Positions 1-6,513 of a stretch of DNA of 6,879 bases are shown here, piece by piece. The DNA is from Bacteroidota bacterium (lineage in GTDB: Bacteria; Bacteroidota; Bacteroidia; Chitinophagales; Saprospiraceae). A program made the translations under genes and the position numbers. How positions within the stretch are numbered: position 1 is the first letter of the stretch; each line of letters opens with the position of its first letter. The stretch is from NCBI GenBank assembly GCA_029573365.1, contig JAKQGD010000393.1:1-6879 (forward strand), read 5' to 3'. Under the pieces are notes generated by a model. The model had not been told where the DNA came from and made no database searches. It saw only the letters and a program-made list of their open reading frames with translations.

Positions 1-22
1 TTCCGGATGCTTTTTTTACCAT
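1..22 (-). CDS. Possible 5' end of an unidentified minus-strand gene (partial)
   Basis: On the minus strand an ATG at 22-20 opens a frame reading MVKKASG before the window ends, so only seven codons are visible and the product cannot be named. Two observations make it more than a chance ATG. An exact Bacteroidota-type -7 element lies about 26 bp upstream (48-55). A weak hairpin that could end the preceding minus-strand gene lies further upstream (82-105). This would be a new transcription unit downstream of the membrane protein gene. There is no Shine-Dalgarno sequence, as is common in this phylum. A chance open frame remains quite possible. Confidence 0.3.
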
Positions 23-47
23 GGCCCAAATATGTATTTAGCTGTGG

Positions 48-55
48 CAAAGATA
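48..55 (-). promoter_or_regulatory. Candidate -7 element (TATCTTTG) for the left-edge gene
   Basis: Read on the minus strand, 55 to 48 is TATCTTTG, an exact match to the TAnnTTTG -7 consensus used by the Bacteroidota housekeeping sigma factor. No TTG is seen at the expected -33 spacing, so the promoter is incomplete. A start a few bases downstream would give a leader of roughly 20 nt to the ATG at 22. Confidence 0.3.
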
Positions 56-81
56 GTTAATGTGAGTAAAAAATATAATAT

Positions 82-105
82 GTGCCCTAATTTATGTTTT
101 GGCAC
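82..105 (-). terminator. Weak candidate terminator after the YwaF-type gene
   Basis: GTGCC (82-86) and GGCAC (101-105) form a 5-bp perfect stem with a 14-nt loop, 17 bp past the membrane protein's stop codon. Read on the minus strand the stem is followed by an A/T stretch with a run of T (61-81). The stem is short and the loop large, so this is a weak call, but its place between one gene's end and a -7 element fits termination. Confidence 0.3.
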
Positions 106-121
106 TTAAAATTTACAATCT

Positions 122-853
122 TCAGGCTTTTGTAGAAACAAGATATGACTTTACATTTTTCCAGTAAAATGGCAGGAGGATGGCCGCGAAAAAAAGGACA
201 AGAACAAATTCCAGTATCAGGATATACTGTGGCCATGGCCCCAGCAGGTCATAAAAAGTTTTACCCGGAGGCTTGCCGTTGAGGTACATATAATTGCTGC
301 CAAGAGCAAGATTTACAGGATAAATGACTGCAGCAAGCAGGTTTAGCCCGATGGCCGAATTGACAGCATCTCTTACAGTAGGCTTGTATCCGAGTACGTA
401 CCAGCCATACAAAGCTGCCATGATGATCACCCCGTGCACAGTCCAGTATCTCACTGCTTCGTAATGAGGCAGGGATTCTGTAAGGGTAGGGGTAAAAATA
501 GATTGAGCACACCCTGCCATTATCCAGAAAAAAGTCACTCCCCACATAAATCTCCATTTAAACCACATGATAAATGGCATTACAAGTGTCATGATGTTGC
601 AAAGATGGAGGGGCACGTCATTGGTCTGGTCAAAAATCCCCGCATATTGCCTGTAAAAAACTTTAAACAGCTGAGTAGCGGCTCCGATAAAGCACAGAAT
701 CGTTACATACCTCACTTGTTGGTCTGCATCCCAGTACTTCCTGCCATAATGCAGCATCACTCCCGTGAGTACAAGACATGCCGAAAAGCAAAGTAGATGC
801 TCAAATCCAAAATTTACAAACTGACCGTTTTCTTTCAGAAAGGAATCCAGCAT
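122..853 (-). CDS. TIGR02206 / YwaF-type integral membrane protein
   Basis: The product is a polytopic inner-membrane protein of the TIGR02206 (B. subtilis YwaF-like) family, whose biochemical role is unknown. From the ATG at 853 it is 243 residues. Hydrophobic segments sit near residues 16-36, 48-66, 83-98, 102-120, 135-155, 165-187 and 208-231, suggesting seven helices. Family hallmarks are visible: PLHLCN at 81-86 just before helix 3, YLNGKP at 190-195, and LLGPWP at 203-208 before the last helix. A GTG two codons upstream (859) is in frame, but I prefer the ATG. A promoter with both elements lies at 871-900, between this gene and the stop of hscA, so it can be transcribed on its own as well as by read-through from hscA. 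Family assignment is firm by motif recognition; function and substrate are not known. Confidence 0.85.
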   Translation of the reverse strand: MLDSFLKENGQFVNFGFEHLLCFSACLVLTGVMLHYGRKYWDADQQVRYVTILCFIGAATQLFKVFYRQYAGIFDQTNDVPLHLCNIMTLVMPFIMWFKWRFMWGVTFFWIMAGCAQSIFTPTLTESLPHYEAVRYWTVHGVIIMAALYGWYVLGYKPTVRDAVNSAIGLNLLAAVIYPVNLALGSNYMYLNGKPPGKTFYDLLGPWPQYILILEFVLVLFFAAILLPFYWKNVKSYLVSTKA

Positions 854-870
854 TGACACATAATTTTAGT

Positions 871-900
871 CAAAAGTACAAATTTTAACTCCATTGCCAA
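871..900 (-). promoter_or_regulatory. Bacteroidota-type promoter of the YwaF-type gene
   Basis: On the minus strand a TTG (900-898) is followed after exactly 19 nt by TACTTTTG (878-871), matching the -33 TTG / -7 TAnnTTTG promoter described for Bacteroidota. The predicted transcription start would be near 865, giving a leader of about 12 nt to the ATG at 853. Both elements at normal spacing, inside a 64-bp gap and correctly oriented, make this the best promoter in the window. Confidence 0.6.
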
Positions 901-917
901 CACCCTGCCTTCTTATA

Positions 918-2777
918 TTATATCTTTTGGCCTTTCAGTGCTTTATTGATACTGATATCAAGCATCCTATGTGCAATTGGGGCGGAATAATCGTTTAGTT
1001 CTTTCATGGCGGATTCTATGTCATCGCGGAGGTCACCTTTGCATTTTTCTTTGAGATTTTGATTGAGCTTTTCGAGCGTTATAATCTCATTTTCAGTTAG
1101 TTGGTCAGTGTGTTGCCTGATAAATCTATCTGTGGATAAGCTAATGTTTGCTGCCTCATTCCTTGACTCAAGCAATGCTCTCATCTTCAGATCCTGCTCC
1201 GCATGGCGAATCGAATCAATCAGCATTCTTGACATTTCTTCCTCGGAAATTCCATATGCTGACCGTATTTCTACCGTTGCCTGGGTTCCAGACCGTTCTT
1301 CCATAGCCTTGACTGTAAGTATCCCATCGGCATCCAGGACAAAATGCACTTCGAGTTTAGGCATTCCTGCCGGCATAGGTGGTATATTCCTTAATGTAAA
1401 TTCTCCTAGTTTTCTGTTGTCTGCCACCAGGTCCCTTTCTCCCTGAAATACCGACACTCTGAGAGAAGTTTGTCCATCCACAGAGGTGGTATATTTCCTT
1501 CCTGCCCTTCCGGGAACTTTTGAATTTCGCGGTATAATCACATCCATCAAGCCCCCTACGGTTTCGATGCCTAGAGACAAGGGAGTAACATCAAGTAATA
1601 AAATGTCTTTTCTGTTTCCCGCCAGTATGTCAGCCTGCACAGCTGCACCCAGGGCTACAACTTCATCCGGGTCTAGATTGTCATCAGGGTCAAGCCCAAA
1701 AAGATTTTTCAGCTCAGATTTGATTAAGGGGATCCTTGTGGAGCCCCCCACAAGGATGATTTTGTCAAGTTCTGAAGCCTTTAAGCCTGAGTCCACCAAA
1801 GCATGCCTGCAGCTCTCTAGAGTGCGTTGTATCAACGGTGCTGCCAGCTTTTCAAAATCAGCACGAGACAGTGTTATTTCCCTTCCCAGGATACTGTTTG
1901 TATAAGTTTCGTGAGAGCTGAGGTGTTTTTTCGCCTTTTCGGCCAATAGCCTGATTTCCTGGCCCTTCGCTGCATCCTTTCCAATCGTTGCCAGATCGAA
2001 TCCATAGGTTTTAAACCAATGCTCTACAATGCTGCGATCAATATCATCTCCGCCCAACGATGTGTCACCATGGGTAGAAAGCACATCAAAAATACCGTCT
2101 TCAAGCCTCAGTATAGAGATGTCAAAGGTACCTCCGCCCAGATCATAAACTGCAATGTTCATATGTTGCTGACGATCCAAACCTATGCCATATGCAAGAC
2201 TTGCGGCAGTAGGTTCATTTACGATGCGAAGCACGTCCAGGCCTGCCAGCTTTCCCGCATCGCGGGTTGCCTGTCGTTGTGCATCGTTAAAATACGCCGG
2301 CACGGTAATCACAGCCTTGCTGATTGGTTTTCCCAAATCGTTTTCAGCCAGTTGTTTTAGCGACCTGAGTATTTGAGCCGATAATTCTATGGGGGTGTAA
2401 AATCGACCCTGCACCTTTACTTTGACCAGAGAGGCAGTGTCACCGTCAATGATTTCATAGCCCAGCAGATGCCGCAGGTGACTCACATCATCGTATGACC
2501 TGCCCATGAGCCTTTTGACCGAAAAAATGGTATTTGACGGGTCAGTTATGAGTCTATCCCTGGCTGTATCTCCCACGACAACAGCTCCTTCTGCATCAAA
2601 ATGTATCACAGAAGGTACGAGGGCATTTTTGCCGGCTCCTGATTTTATGGTCACTGGCTCACCCTCCTTGATATAAGCAATCAGACTGTTTGTGGTGCCC
2701 AGGTCAATACCTACAATGATATCCTCCTTTTTTTCGGAGGCAACCTCGCCCGTCTTAAGATCTATTGGGATCTTCAT
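918..2777 (-). CDS. hscA: Hsp70-family Fe-S assembly chaperone HscA
   Basis: This is a cytoplasmic ATP-dependent Hsp70 of the HscA type, which in bacteria with the ISC system helps move Fe-S clusters off the scaffold IscU together with the J-protein HscB. It has 619 residues from the ATG at 2777 (E. coli HscA has 616). The ATPase domain shows GIDLGTTNS (23-31), the HscA-like SVKRLMGRS (86-94), the proline-switch region TVPAYFNDAQRQ (158-169), NEPTAA (187-192), YDLGGGTFD (211-219) and LVGGSTRIP (342-350). The interdomain linker with LLLDV is at 391-397, followed by the beta-sandwich peptide-binding domain and a helical lid. The C-terminus ends in an HscA-like RMLDISINKALKG and lacks the EEVD-like or glycine-rich tail of DnaK. 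In-frame TTG codons at 2786 and 2783 would add three residues; ATG is preferred. No hscB, iscU, iscS or fdx is in the window, so its client here is unknown. A divergent DnaK-like role is the alternative. Confidence 0.93.
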   Translation of the reverse strand: MKIPIDLKTGEVASEKKEDIIVGIDLGTTNSLIAYIKEGEPVTIKSGAGKNALVPSVIHFDAEGAVVVGDTARDRLITDPSNTIFSVKRLMGRSYDDVSHLRHLLGYEIIDGDTASLVKVKVQGRFYTPIELSAQILRSLKQLAENDLGKPISKAVITVPAYFNDAQRQATRDAGKLAGLDVLRIVNEPTAASLAYGIGLDRQQHMNIAVYDLGGGTFDISILRLEDGIFDVLSTHGDTSLGGDDIDRSIVEHWFKTYGFDLATIGKDAAKGQEIRLLAEKAKKHLSSHETYTNSILGREITLSRADFEKLAAPLIQRTLESCRHALVDSGLKASELDKIILVGGSTRIPLIKSELKNLFGLDPDDNLDPDEVVALGAAVQADILAGNRKDILLLDVTPLSLGIETVGGLMDVIIPRNSKVPGRAGRKYTTSVDGQTSLRVSVFQGERDLVADNRKLGEFTLRNIPPMPAGMPKLEVHFVLDADGILTVKAMEERSGTQATVEIRSAYGISEEEMSRMLIDSIRHAEQDLKMRALLESRNEAANISLSTDRFIRQHTDQLTENEIITLEKLNQNLKEKCKGDLRDDIESAMKELNDYSAPIAHRMLDISINKALKGQKI

Positions 2778-2871
2778 AAACAACAAATGTTATGTAGTCT
2801 AACTTTATAATGGTCGGATTGTTCACATTCAGAGATATTACCTGCACAATTCAGAGTATAAAAAAACAGGG

Positions 2872-2915
2872 GCTTAAAGTTGTCTTACAGACATTGATAT
2901 ACTGTTTTTTTAAGC
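2872..2915. repeat. Nested inverted repeats in the divergent hscA / 3005 gap
   Basis: GCTTAAA (2872-2878) and TTTAAGC (2909-2915) are perfect 7-bp inverted repeats with a 30-nt loop. Inside them lies TGTCT-TAC-AGACA (2881-2893), a 5-bp inverted repeat with a 3-nt spacer, and the word TTGTCT recurs at 2922-2927. The array sits centrally in the 227-bp gap between the divergent starts at 2777 and 3005, where an operator would be expected. The run of T at 2905-2911 also gives it some terminator-like character. No regulator can be named. Confidence 0.35.
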
Positions 2916-2921
2916 TCAAAA

Positions 2922-2956
2922 TTGTCTGTGTTTTCAGAAATGATAAACTATTTTTG
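2922..2956 (+). promoter_or_regulatory. Candidate promoter for the 3005-5656 operon
   Basis: TATTTTTG (2949-2956) matches the Bacteroidota -7 consensus TAnnTTTG exactly. The nearest upstream TTG is at 2922-2924, giving 24 nt between the elements, a little longer than the usual 17-23. The -7 box lies 48 bp before the ATG at 3005, leaving a leader of about 40 nt. AT-rich DNA makes chance -7 matches fairly likely, so confidence is modest. Confidence 0.38.
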
Positions 2957-3004
2957 AATACATTATAAAAATCTGCATATATTTACAACCAAAAATTTAA
3001 TCGT

Positions 3005-3532
3005 ATGGACAATGTATTGGGCATAGGCTCGCGGGTGCGTCACCCTGCCTTCGGTGATGGGGTAGTGATTGCTGCAGATGTAGCGGCCTACAAGGTGTGT
3101 TTCATAACATATGGCATCAAGCTCGTAGGCAGGGAGTATAGTGCCTGGGAAATTATCGAAAGAATACCGGCTGACGAAAAAGTTTCATTTTCTGAGGCTG
3201 AGAGGTCCCTCATAAAGATTCTTAAAACCTGGAGTGATATTACAGAGGTGGTTCCTCTCGGTGATAAATGGCGAAACGGCGTGTTGATTCTCAAGCCTGA
3301 AGATTCCTCCCTGAAACCAAAGGAAATCCCTGTCGAAACATTTTTTCACAAGATAGTTATGGTCAGAGACCGACTCAGAGTCATGGAACAGCGGATCAAT
3401 GCCAGTGACCTCCACGATGAGGAAAAGGTCAATCTGCAGCAATATATAACCAGAATTTATGGCAGCCTTACTACCTTCAACGTCCTTTTTAAAAACAAGG
3501 ATGATCAGTTTGTAGGAGATAAAACAGACTAA
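3005..3532 (+). CDS. Conserved-type protein with SH3/Tudor-like N-terminal motif, function unknown
   Basis: The protein has 175 residues and no signal peptide or membrane segment, so it is likely cytoplasmic. Residues 8-21 read GSRVRHPAFGDGVV, the G-x-x-V-x-H-x-x-F-G-x-G-x-V pattern that opens small SH3-like barrels such as the C-terminal Tudor-type domain of PcrA/UvrD helicases. The following strands include YKVCFITYG (29-37). The remainder, from about residue 58, is charged and mostly helical with no motif I recognise. The likely meaning is a nucleic-acid or RNA polymerase binding module, but this is inferred from one motif only. I do not recognise a named family. It begins the likely operon with the thioredoxin lipoprotein, whose start lies 12 bp after this stop. 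The ATG at 3005 is preceded by A-rich sequence without a Shine-Dalgarno. Confidence 0.8.
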   Translation: MDNVLGIGSRVRHPAFGDGVVIAADVAAYKVCFITYGIKLVGREYSAWEIIERIPADEKVSFSEAERSLIKILKTWSDITEVVPLGDKWRNGVLILKPEDSSLKPKEIPVETFFHKIVMVRDRLRVMEQRINASDLHDEEKVNLQQYITRIYGSLTTFNVLFKNKDDQFVGDKTD

Positions 3533-3544
3533 ACAGCCCATCTG

Positions 3545-4843
3545 ATGATGTACAAACTTTTGTTTTTTATAGCCATCCTTGGCTTCTTGTCCGGCTGTGT
3601 AGAGCCTGCAAAGGAGTTTCATGCCATACCTCCCGGCATCTGGCGTGGAGTACTGCTGCTGGACAGAAAACCGGTGATTAAGTATGGAGATGACCGCGAT
3701 GTAGTAAAAAAATTTGATATGGATTCCGAGCTCCCGTTCAACTTTGAAGTCAAATACGAAAACGACACTTCCTTTTACATCATTATCCACAATGCAGATG
3801 AACGGATCGAAGTAAGGGACATCACCTTTGGCAGAGATAAAGCTACGGCAAAAGACACTGTTACCATAGATTTTCCGGTATATGATACCCGTATAAAAGC
3901 ATTATATGAAGACGGCGTCATGGAAGGTGACTGGATCGTCAATTACCGGGACAATTACCGCATCCCGTTTAAAGCAGTTCACGGCTCTGACATTAGGTTT
4001 GAGGGAGTAGGGGATACCCCTTCAGATTTTTCCGGCAACTGGGACTGTGTTTTTAGTCAGGGTACTGAAGACGAGTACCGGGCCATTGGAAAATTCAAGC
4101 AAGTCAGGGACTCAGTTTCCGGCACCTTCGAAACCGAGACCGGCGATTATCGTTTTCTGGAGGGGAAAGCCATAGGTGACAAACTATATCTTTCGGCTTT
4201 TGACGGAGCACATGCGTTCATGTTTATTTCTAAAAAAATGGCCGACGGCAAAATCTCGGGAACATTCCGGTCAGGCAGCCACTTCACTGACGAATGGGAA
4301 GGATTTAGGAATCCGAATGCCAGACTCAGGGATGCATACACACTTACCAGAATGGTTGACAACAAACCTTTAGAGTTTTCTTTTGAAAATACGGAAGGTA
4401 AGATGGTTTCAATCAATGACCCTCAGTATAAAAACAAGATTAAACTAGTGCAGATTATGGGTACGTGGTGTCCCAACTGTATGGATGAGACCATTTTTCT
4501 AAAGGATTTTATCCGCGATCATGGCGAGGAGGATCTGGCTGTTATCAGCATTTGTTTTGAAAGATACAAAGACGACACCAGGGCAAAGTCTTCTGTTAAA
4601 AAATTTAAAGACAGGATGAAAATAGCCCACGAAGTGCTTTACGGTGGACATTATGATAAAAAATCAGCGATCGAAAAATTGCCCCAATTGGAAAAAATAA
4701 TGTCCTATCCTACGCTTATTATCACAGACAAAAACAACAGGGTTGTAAAAATTCATACCGGATTTTATGGTCCCGCTACTGCGGAATATGGACAATTTAA
4801 TAAAGAACTCGCTGATATCATTTCAAAACTCAGATCCCAGTAA
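3545..4843 (+). CDS. Lipoprotein with C-terminal TlpA-like thioredoxin domain
   Basis: This is a predicted envelope lipoprotein of 432 residues that likely reduces or exchanges disulfides outside the cytoplasm. Residues 1-17 form a type II signal peptide ending in lipobox LSGC, with the lipidated cysteine at 18. Residues 19 to about 265 are beta-rich and of unknown family; they appear to hold two related halves, starting near PPGIWRGV and DFSGNWDC, with alternating strand and turn patterns like small barrels. The C-terminal domain (about 275-432) carries the thioredoxin active site WCPNC, with cysteines at 309 and 312. The cis-proline is at 389 in SYPTL, and the long spacing between the two resembles TlpA/ResA-type proteins. 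Known relatives work in cytochrome c maturation or periplasmic thiol repair; the partner here is unknown. It lies between the 3005 gene (12-bp gap) and the dehydrogenase (15-bp gap), suggesting co-transcription. A second ATG at 3548 directly follows the first and cannot be excluded as the start. Confidence 0.88.
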   Translation: MMYKLLFFIAILGFLSGCVEPAKEFHAIPPGIWRGVLLLDRKPVIKYGDDRDVVKKFDMDSELPFNFEVKYENDTSFYIIIHNADERIEVRDITFGRDKATAKDTVTIDFPVYDTRIKALYEDGVMEGDWIVNYRDNYRIPFKAVHGSDIRFEGVGDTPSDFSGNWDCVFSQGTEDEYRAIGKFKQVRDSVSGTFETETGDYRFLEGKAIGDKLYLSAFDGAHAFMFISKKMADGKISGTFRSGSHFTDEWEGFRNPNARLRDAYTLTRMVDNKPLEFSFENTEGKMVSINDPQYKNKIKLVQIMGTWCPNCMDETIFLKDFIRDHGEEDLAVISICFERYKDDTRAKSSVKKFKDRMKIAHEVLYGGHYDKKSAIEKLPQLEKIMSYPTLIITDKNNRVVKIHTGFYGPATAEYGQFNKELADIISKLRSQ

Positions 4844-4858
4844 TTACAATTAGAAAAG

Positions 4859-5656
4859 ATGGATAAGGCATACCCCAAAATAGTTTTGATCACAGGTGCC
4901 ACTTCTGGTATAGGTGCGGCTACAGCCAAAATATTTGCCAAAAACGGATTCCGCCTTATACTGACAGGCCGCCGACAGGAAAAACTGGAAGAGATCAAAA
5001 GCAGGCTCGAATTTAAGTATGCAGCACGTATTCTCATTGTTTGTTTTGATGTAAGGAATCGTCAAGCCGTACAAACCAAGCTGGCATCGCTGCCTGAGGA
5101 CTGGAAAAATATCGACATCCTTGTAAACAATGCCGGACTGGCCAAAGGCCTTGCTCCAGTGCATGAAGGCAACTACGAACATTGGGAAACTATGATCGAC
5201 ACCAATGTAAAAGGTTTGTTGTATGTAACACGGGAGGTCAGCCCGGGCATGGTAGAGCGGGGCAGAGGTCACATCATCAATCTGTGTTCTACCGCCGGCC
5301 ATGAAGTTTATCCAAATGGCAATGTATATGCTGCAACAAAGTTTGCGGTGGATGCTCTGACGCAATCCATGCGACTCGATCTTTATAAATATGGCATCAG
5401 AGTCAGCCAGGTATCGCCGGGGCATGTGGAAGAGACAGAATTTGCTGTCGTCCGCTTTGATGGTGATCCAAACCGTGCCAGAATCTATGACGATTTCAAC
5501 CCTCTACGATCTAAAGATGTGGCCGAAATCATCTATTTTGTAGCTGCCAGACCTCAGTATGTCAATATCCAGGATGTCATCGTTATGGGTTCTCAACAGG
5601 CCGGCAACAACCACATAGACAGGTCAGGTAGGAAGTACGACACAAAAGAGAAATAA
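4859..5656 (+). CDS. YdfG-type short-chain dehydrogenase (NADP-dependent 3-hydroxy acid dehydrogenase-like)
   Basis: This is a cytoplasmic classical short-chain dehydrogenase/reductase of 265 residues. The dinucleotide-binding motif TGATSGIG is at 12-19. Arginines in TGRR (36-39) suggest NADP(H) rather than NAD(H). NNAG is at 90-93, and the catalytic residues are N116, S144, Y157 and K161 in YAATK. The segment SPGHVEETEF (186-195), followed by VRFDGD and, near the end, PQYVNIQDVIVM, closely resembles E. coli YdfG. YdfG oxidises L-allo-threonine, serine and other 3-hydroxy acids and reduces malonic semialdehyde. Substrate here is inferred only from that resemblance. The start follows the lipoprotein stop by 15 bp with a weak purine-rich stretch (GAAAAG), so translation likely depends on the same transcript. 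No clear terminator follows before the next gene. Confidence 0.93.
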   Translation: MDKAYPKIVLITGATSGIGAATAKIFAKNGFRLILTGRRQEKLEEIKSRLEFKYAARILIVCFDVRNRQAVQTKLASLPEDWKNIDILVNNAGLAKGLAPVHEGNYEHWETMIDTNVKGLLYVTREVSPGMVERGRGHIINLCSTAGHEVYPNGNVYAATKFAVDALTQSMRLDLYKYGIRVSQVSPGHVEETEFAVVRFDGDPNRARIYDDFNPLRSKDVAEIIYFVAARPQYVNIQDVIVMGSQQAGNNHIDRSGRKYDTKEK

Positions 5657-5679
5657 TTCTTTGTCATTTATTGAAACTA

Positions 5680-5697
5680 ATTTGGCACATTTGGCAT
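5680..5697. repeat. Two-copy 9-bp tandem repeat in the 5657-5777 gap
   Basis: ATTTGGCAC and ATTTGGCAT follow one another directly (5680-5688, 5689-5697) in the 121-bp gap between the dehydrogenase and the DUF4412 gene. A period of about one helical turn could suit a DNA-binding protein, but two short copies in AT-rich DNA may be chance. No promoter with both elements was found in this gap. Confidence 0.25.
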
Positions 5698-5777
5698 TTT
5701 ACAACTGTCAATCAGAACATTCCGGATAAAATTATGCCGTAAGTGACTGATAATTCATTTAATTAAAAATAAGTAAC

Positions 5778-6485
5778 ATGAATTTTTTATCTAAATTATT
5801 TGTCGTAATTTTATTTTTTTCAACAAGTTATGCTTCTTATGCTCAGAAAACACTTGAACAAGGAACCGTAAAAATGGAAATCACCAAAGCAGACTCTGAT
5901 GATCCTAATATGGCTATGGGATTGCAGGCAATGAATGGCTCACAGACTCTTGTTGTTTTTGATGGCAGCAAACATGTTTCTGTCATGGACATGATGGGCG
6001 GCATGATTAAAATTAAGGTTCTTGTAGAAAAAGATTCCAACAAGATGAATATGATCTTCGATATGATGGGCAACAAAACCTGGGTCGAATCAGAACTCGA
6101 CAAAGCTCAGAGTGAGAAGGAAAAAACAGTCGCTGCCCAGACAAAGATCGAAGTCGACAAAAATACCACCAAAGAAATTCTTGGCTACAAGTGTTACAAG
6201 ATCACCATGACTAATCCGGAAATGGATGGCCTCTCAATCGAAGCCTATGTCACTGAAGATATAAAAACTAAAGCCAACCTGATACAGGGTTTTCAGTCCG
6301 TGGAACTGCCTGGTTTTACTATGGAATTTAACGTGATAAACCCACAGATGAGAATGACAATGTCAGCTGTGGAAGTGTCTGAAAAGGCAGATCCAAAACT
6401 GTTTGAACTGGACACCAAGGGCTGTAAGAAAATGACGATGGAAGAATTTCAGAAAAGTATGGCTGCCATGGGCGGTGGTTTCTGA
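5778..6485 (+). CDS. Exported methionine-rich DUF4412 protein
   Basis: This protein of 235 residues has a type I signal peptide. The charged N-terminus is followed by a hydrophobic core (7-17), and cleavage is likely after SYA at residue 22, leaving Gln23 as the new N-terminus. The mature part matches the DUF4412 type, common in Bacteroidota and of unknown function, with the typical motif ILGYKCYKI in its middle and beta-strand-rich sequence. It is notably rich in methionine: 23 of 235 residues, clustered in MDMMGGM, KMNMIFDMMG, MRMTM and the C-terminal KMTMEEFQKSMAAMGGG. Only two cysteines are present. The clusters resemble soft-metal ligands, but nothing here proves metal binding. A 121-bp gap upstream and a strong terminator downstream suggest it can form its own unit. 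The ATG at 5778 is preceded by an A-rich stretch without a Shine-Dalgarno sequence. Confidence 0.85.
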   Translation: MNFLSKLFVVILFFSTSYASYAQKTLEQGTVKMEITKADSDDPNMAMGLQAMNGSQTLVVFDGSKHVSVMDMMGGMIKIKVLVEKDSNKMNMIFDMMGNKTWVESELDKAQSEKEKTVAAQTKIEVDKNTTKEILGYKCYKITMTNPEMDGLSIEAYVTEDIKTKANLIQGFQSVELPGFTMEFNVINPQMRMTMSAVEVSEKADPKLFELDTKGCKKMTMEEFQKSMAAMGGGF

Positions 6486-6513
6486 TGACTTGAAATTTTT
6501 ATTATAAATACAT

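Noticed and set aside
434..796. 120-codon open frame on the plus strand opposite the YwaF-type gene
   Set aside because: It lies fully inside a gene with clear family motifs, its translation is Cys/His/Lys rich without any domain, and no promoter or ribosome site precedes it.
1486..1905. 139-codon open frame on the plus strand opposite hscA
   Set aside because: It is antisense to conserved Hsp70 coding sequence; the Ser/Pro-rich translation is what such a shadow gives.
2784..2792. TAACATTTG on the minus strand as an hscA promoter
   Set aside because: It has one base too many between TA and TTTG, no TTG upstream at the right spacing, and would place the transcription start on the start codon itself.
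3185..3790. 201-codon open frame on the minus strand across the 3005 and 3545 genes
   Set aside because: It spans two well-supported opposite-strand genes and their junction, and its translation has no recognisable domain or signal.
4850..5425. 191-codon open frame on the minus strand opposite the dehydrogenase
   Set aside because: The plus strand carries a complete set of short-chain dehydrogenase motifs here; the antisense translation shows nothing recognisable.
3005..5656. The operon as a defence or mobile system
   Set aside because: No nuclease, recombinase, toxin-antitoxin or repeat features are present; the recognised products are a thiol-redox lipoprotein and a metabolic dehydrogenase.
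5657..5777. Promoter or terminator between the dehydrogenase and the DUF4412 gene
   Set aside because: The closest -7-like word (CTAATTTG at 5678-5685) fails the first base and has no -33 TTG at normal spacing; no stem with a T-run was found.
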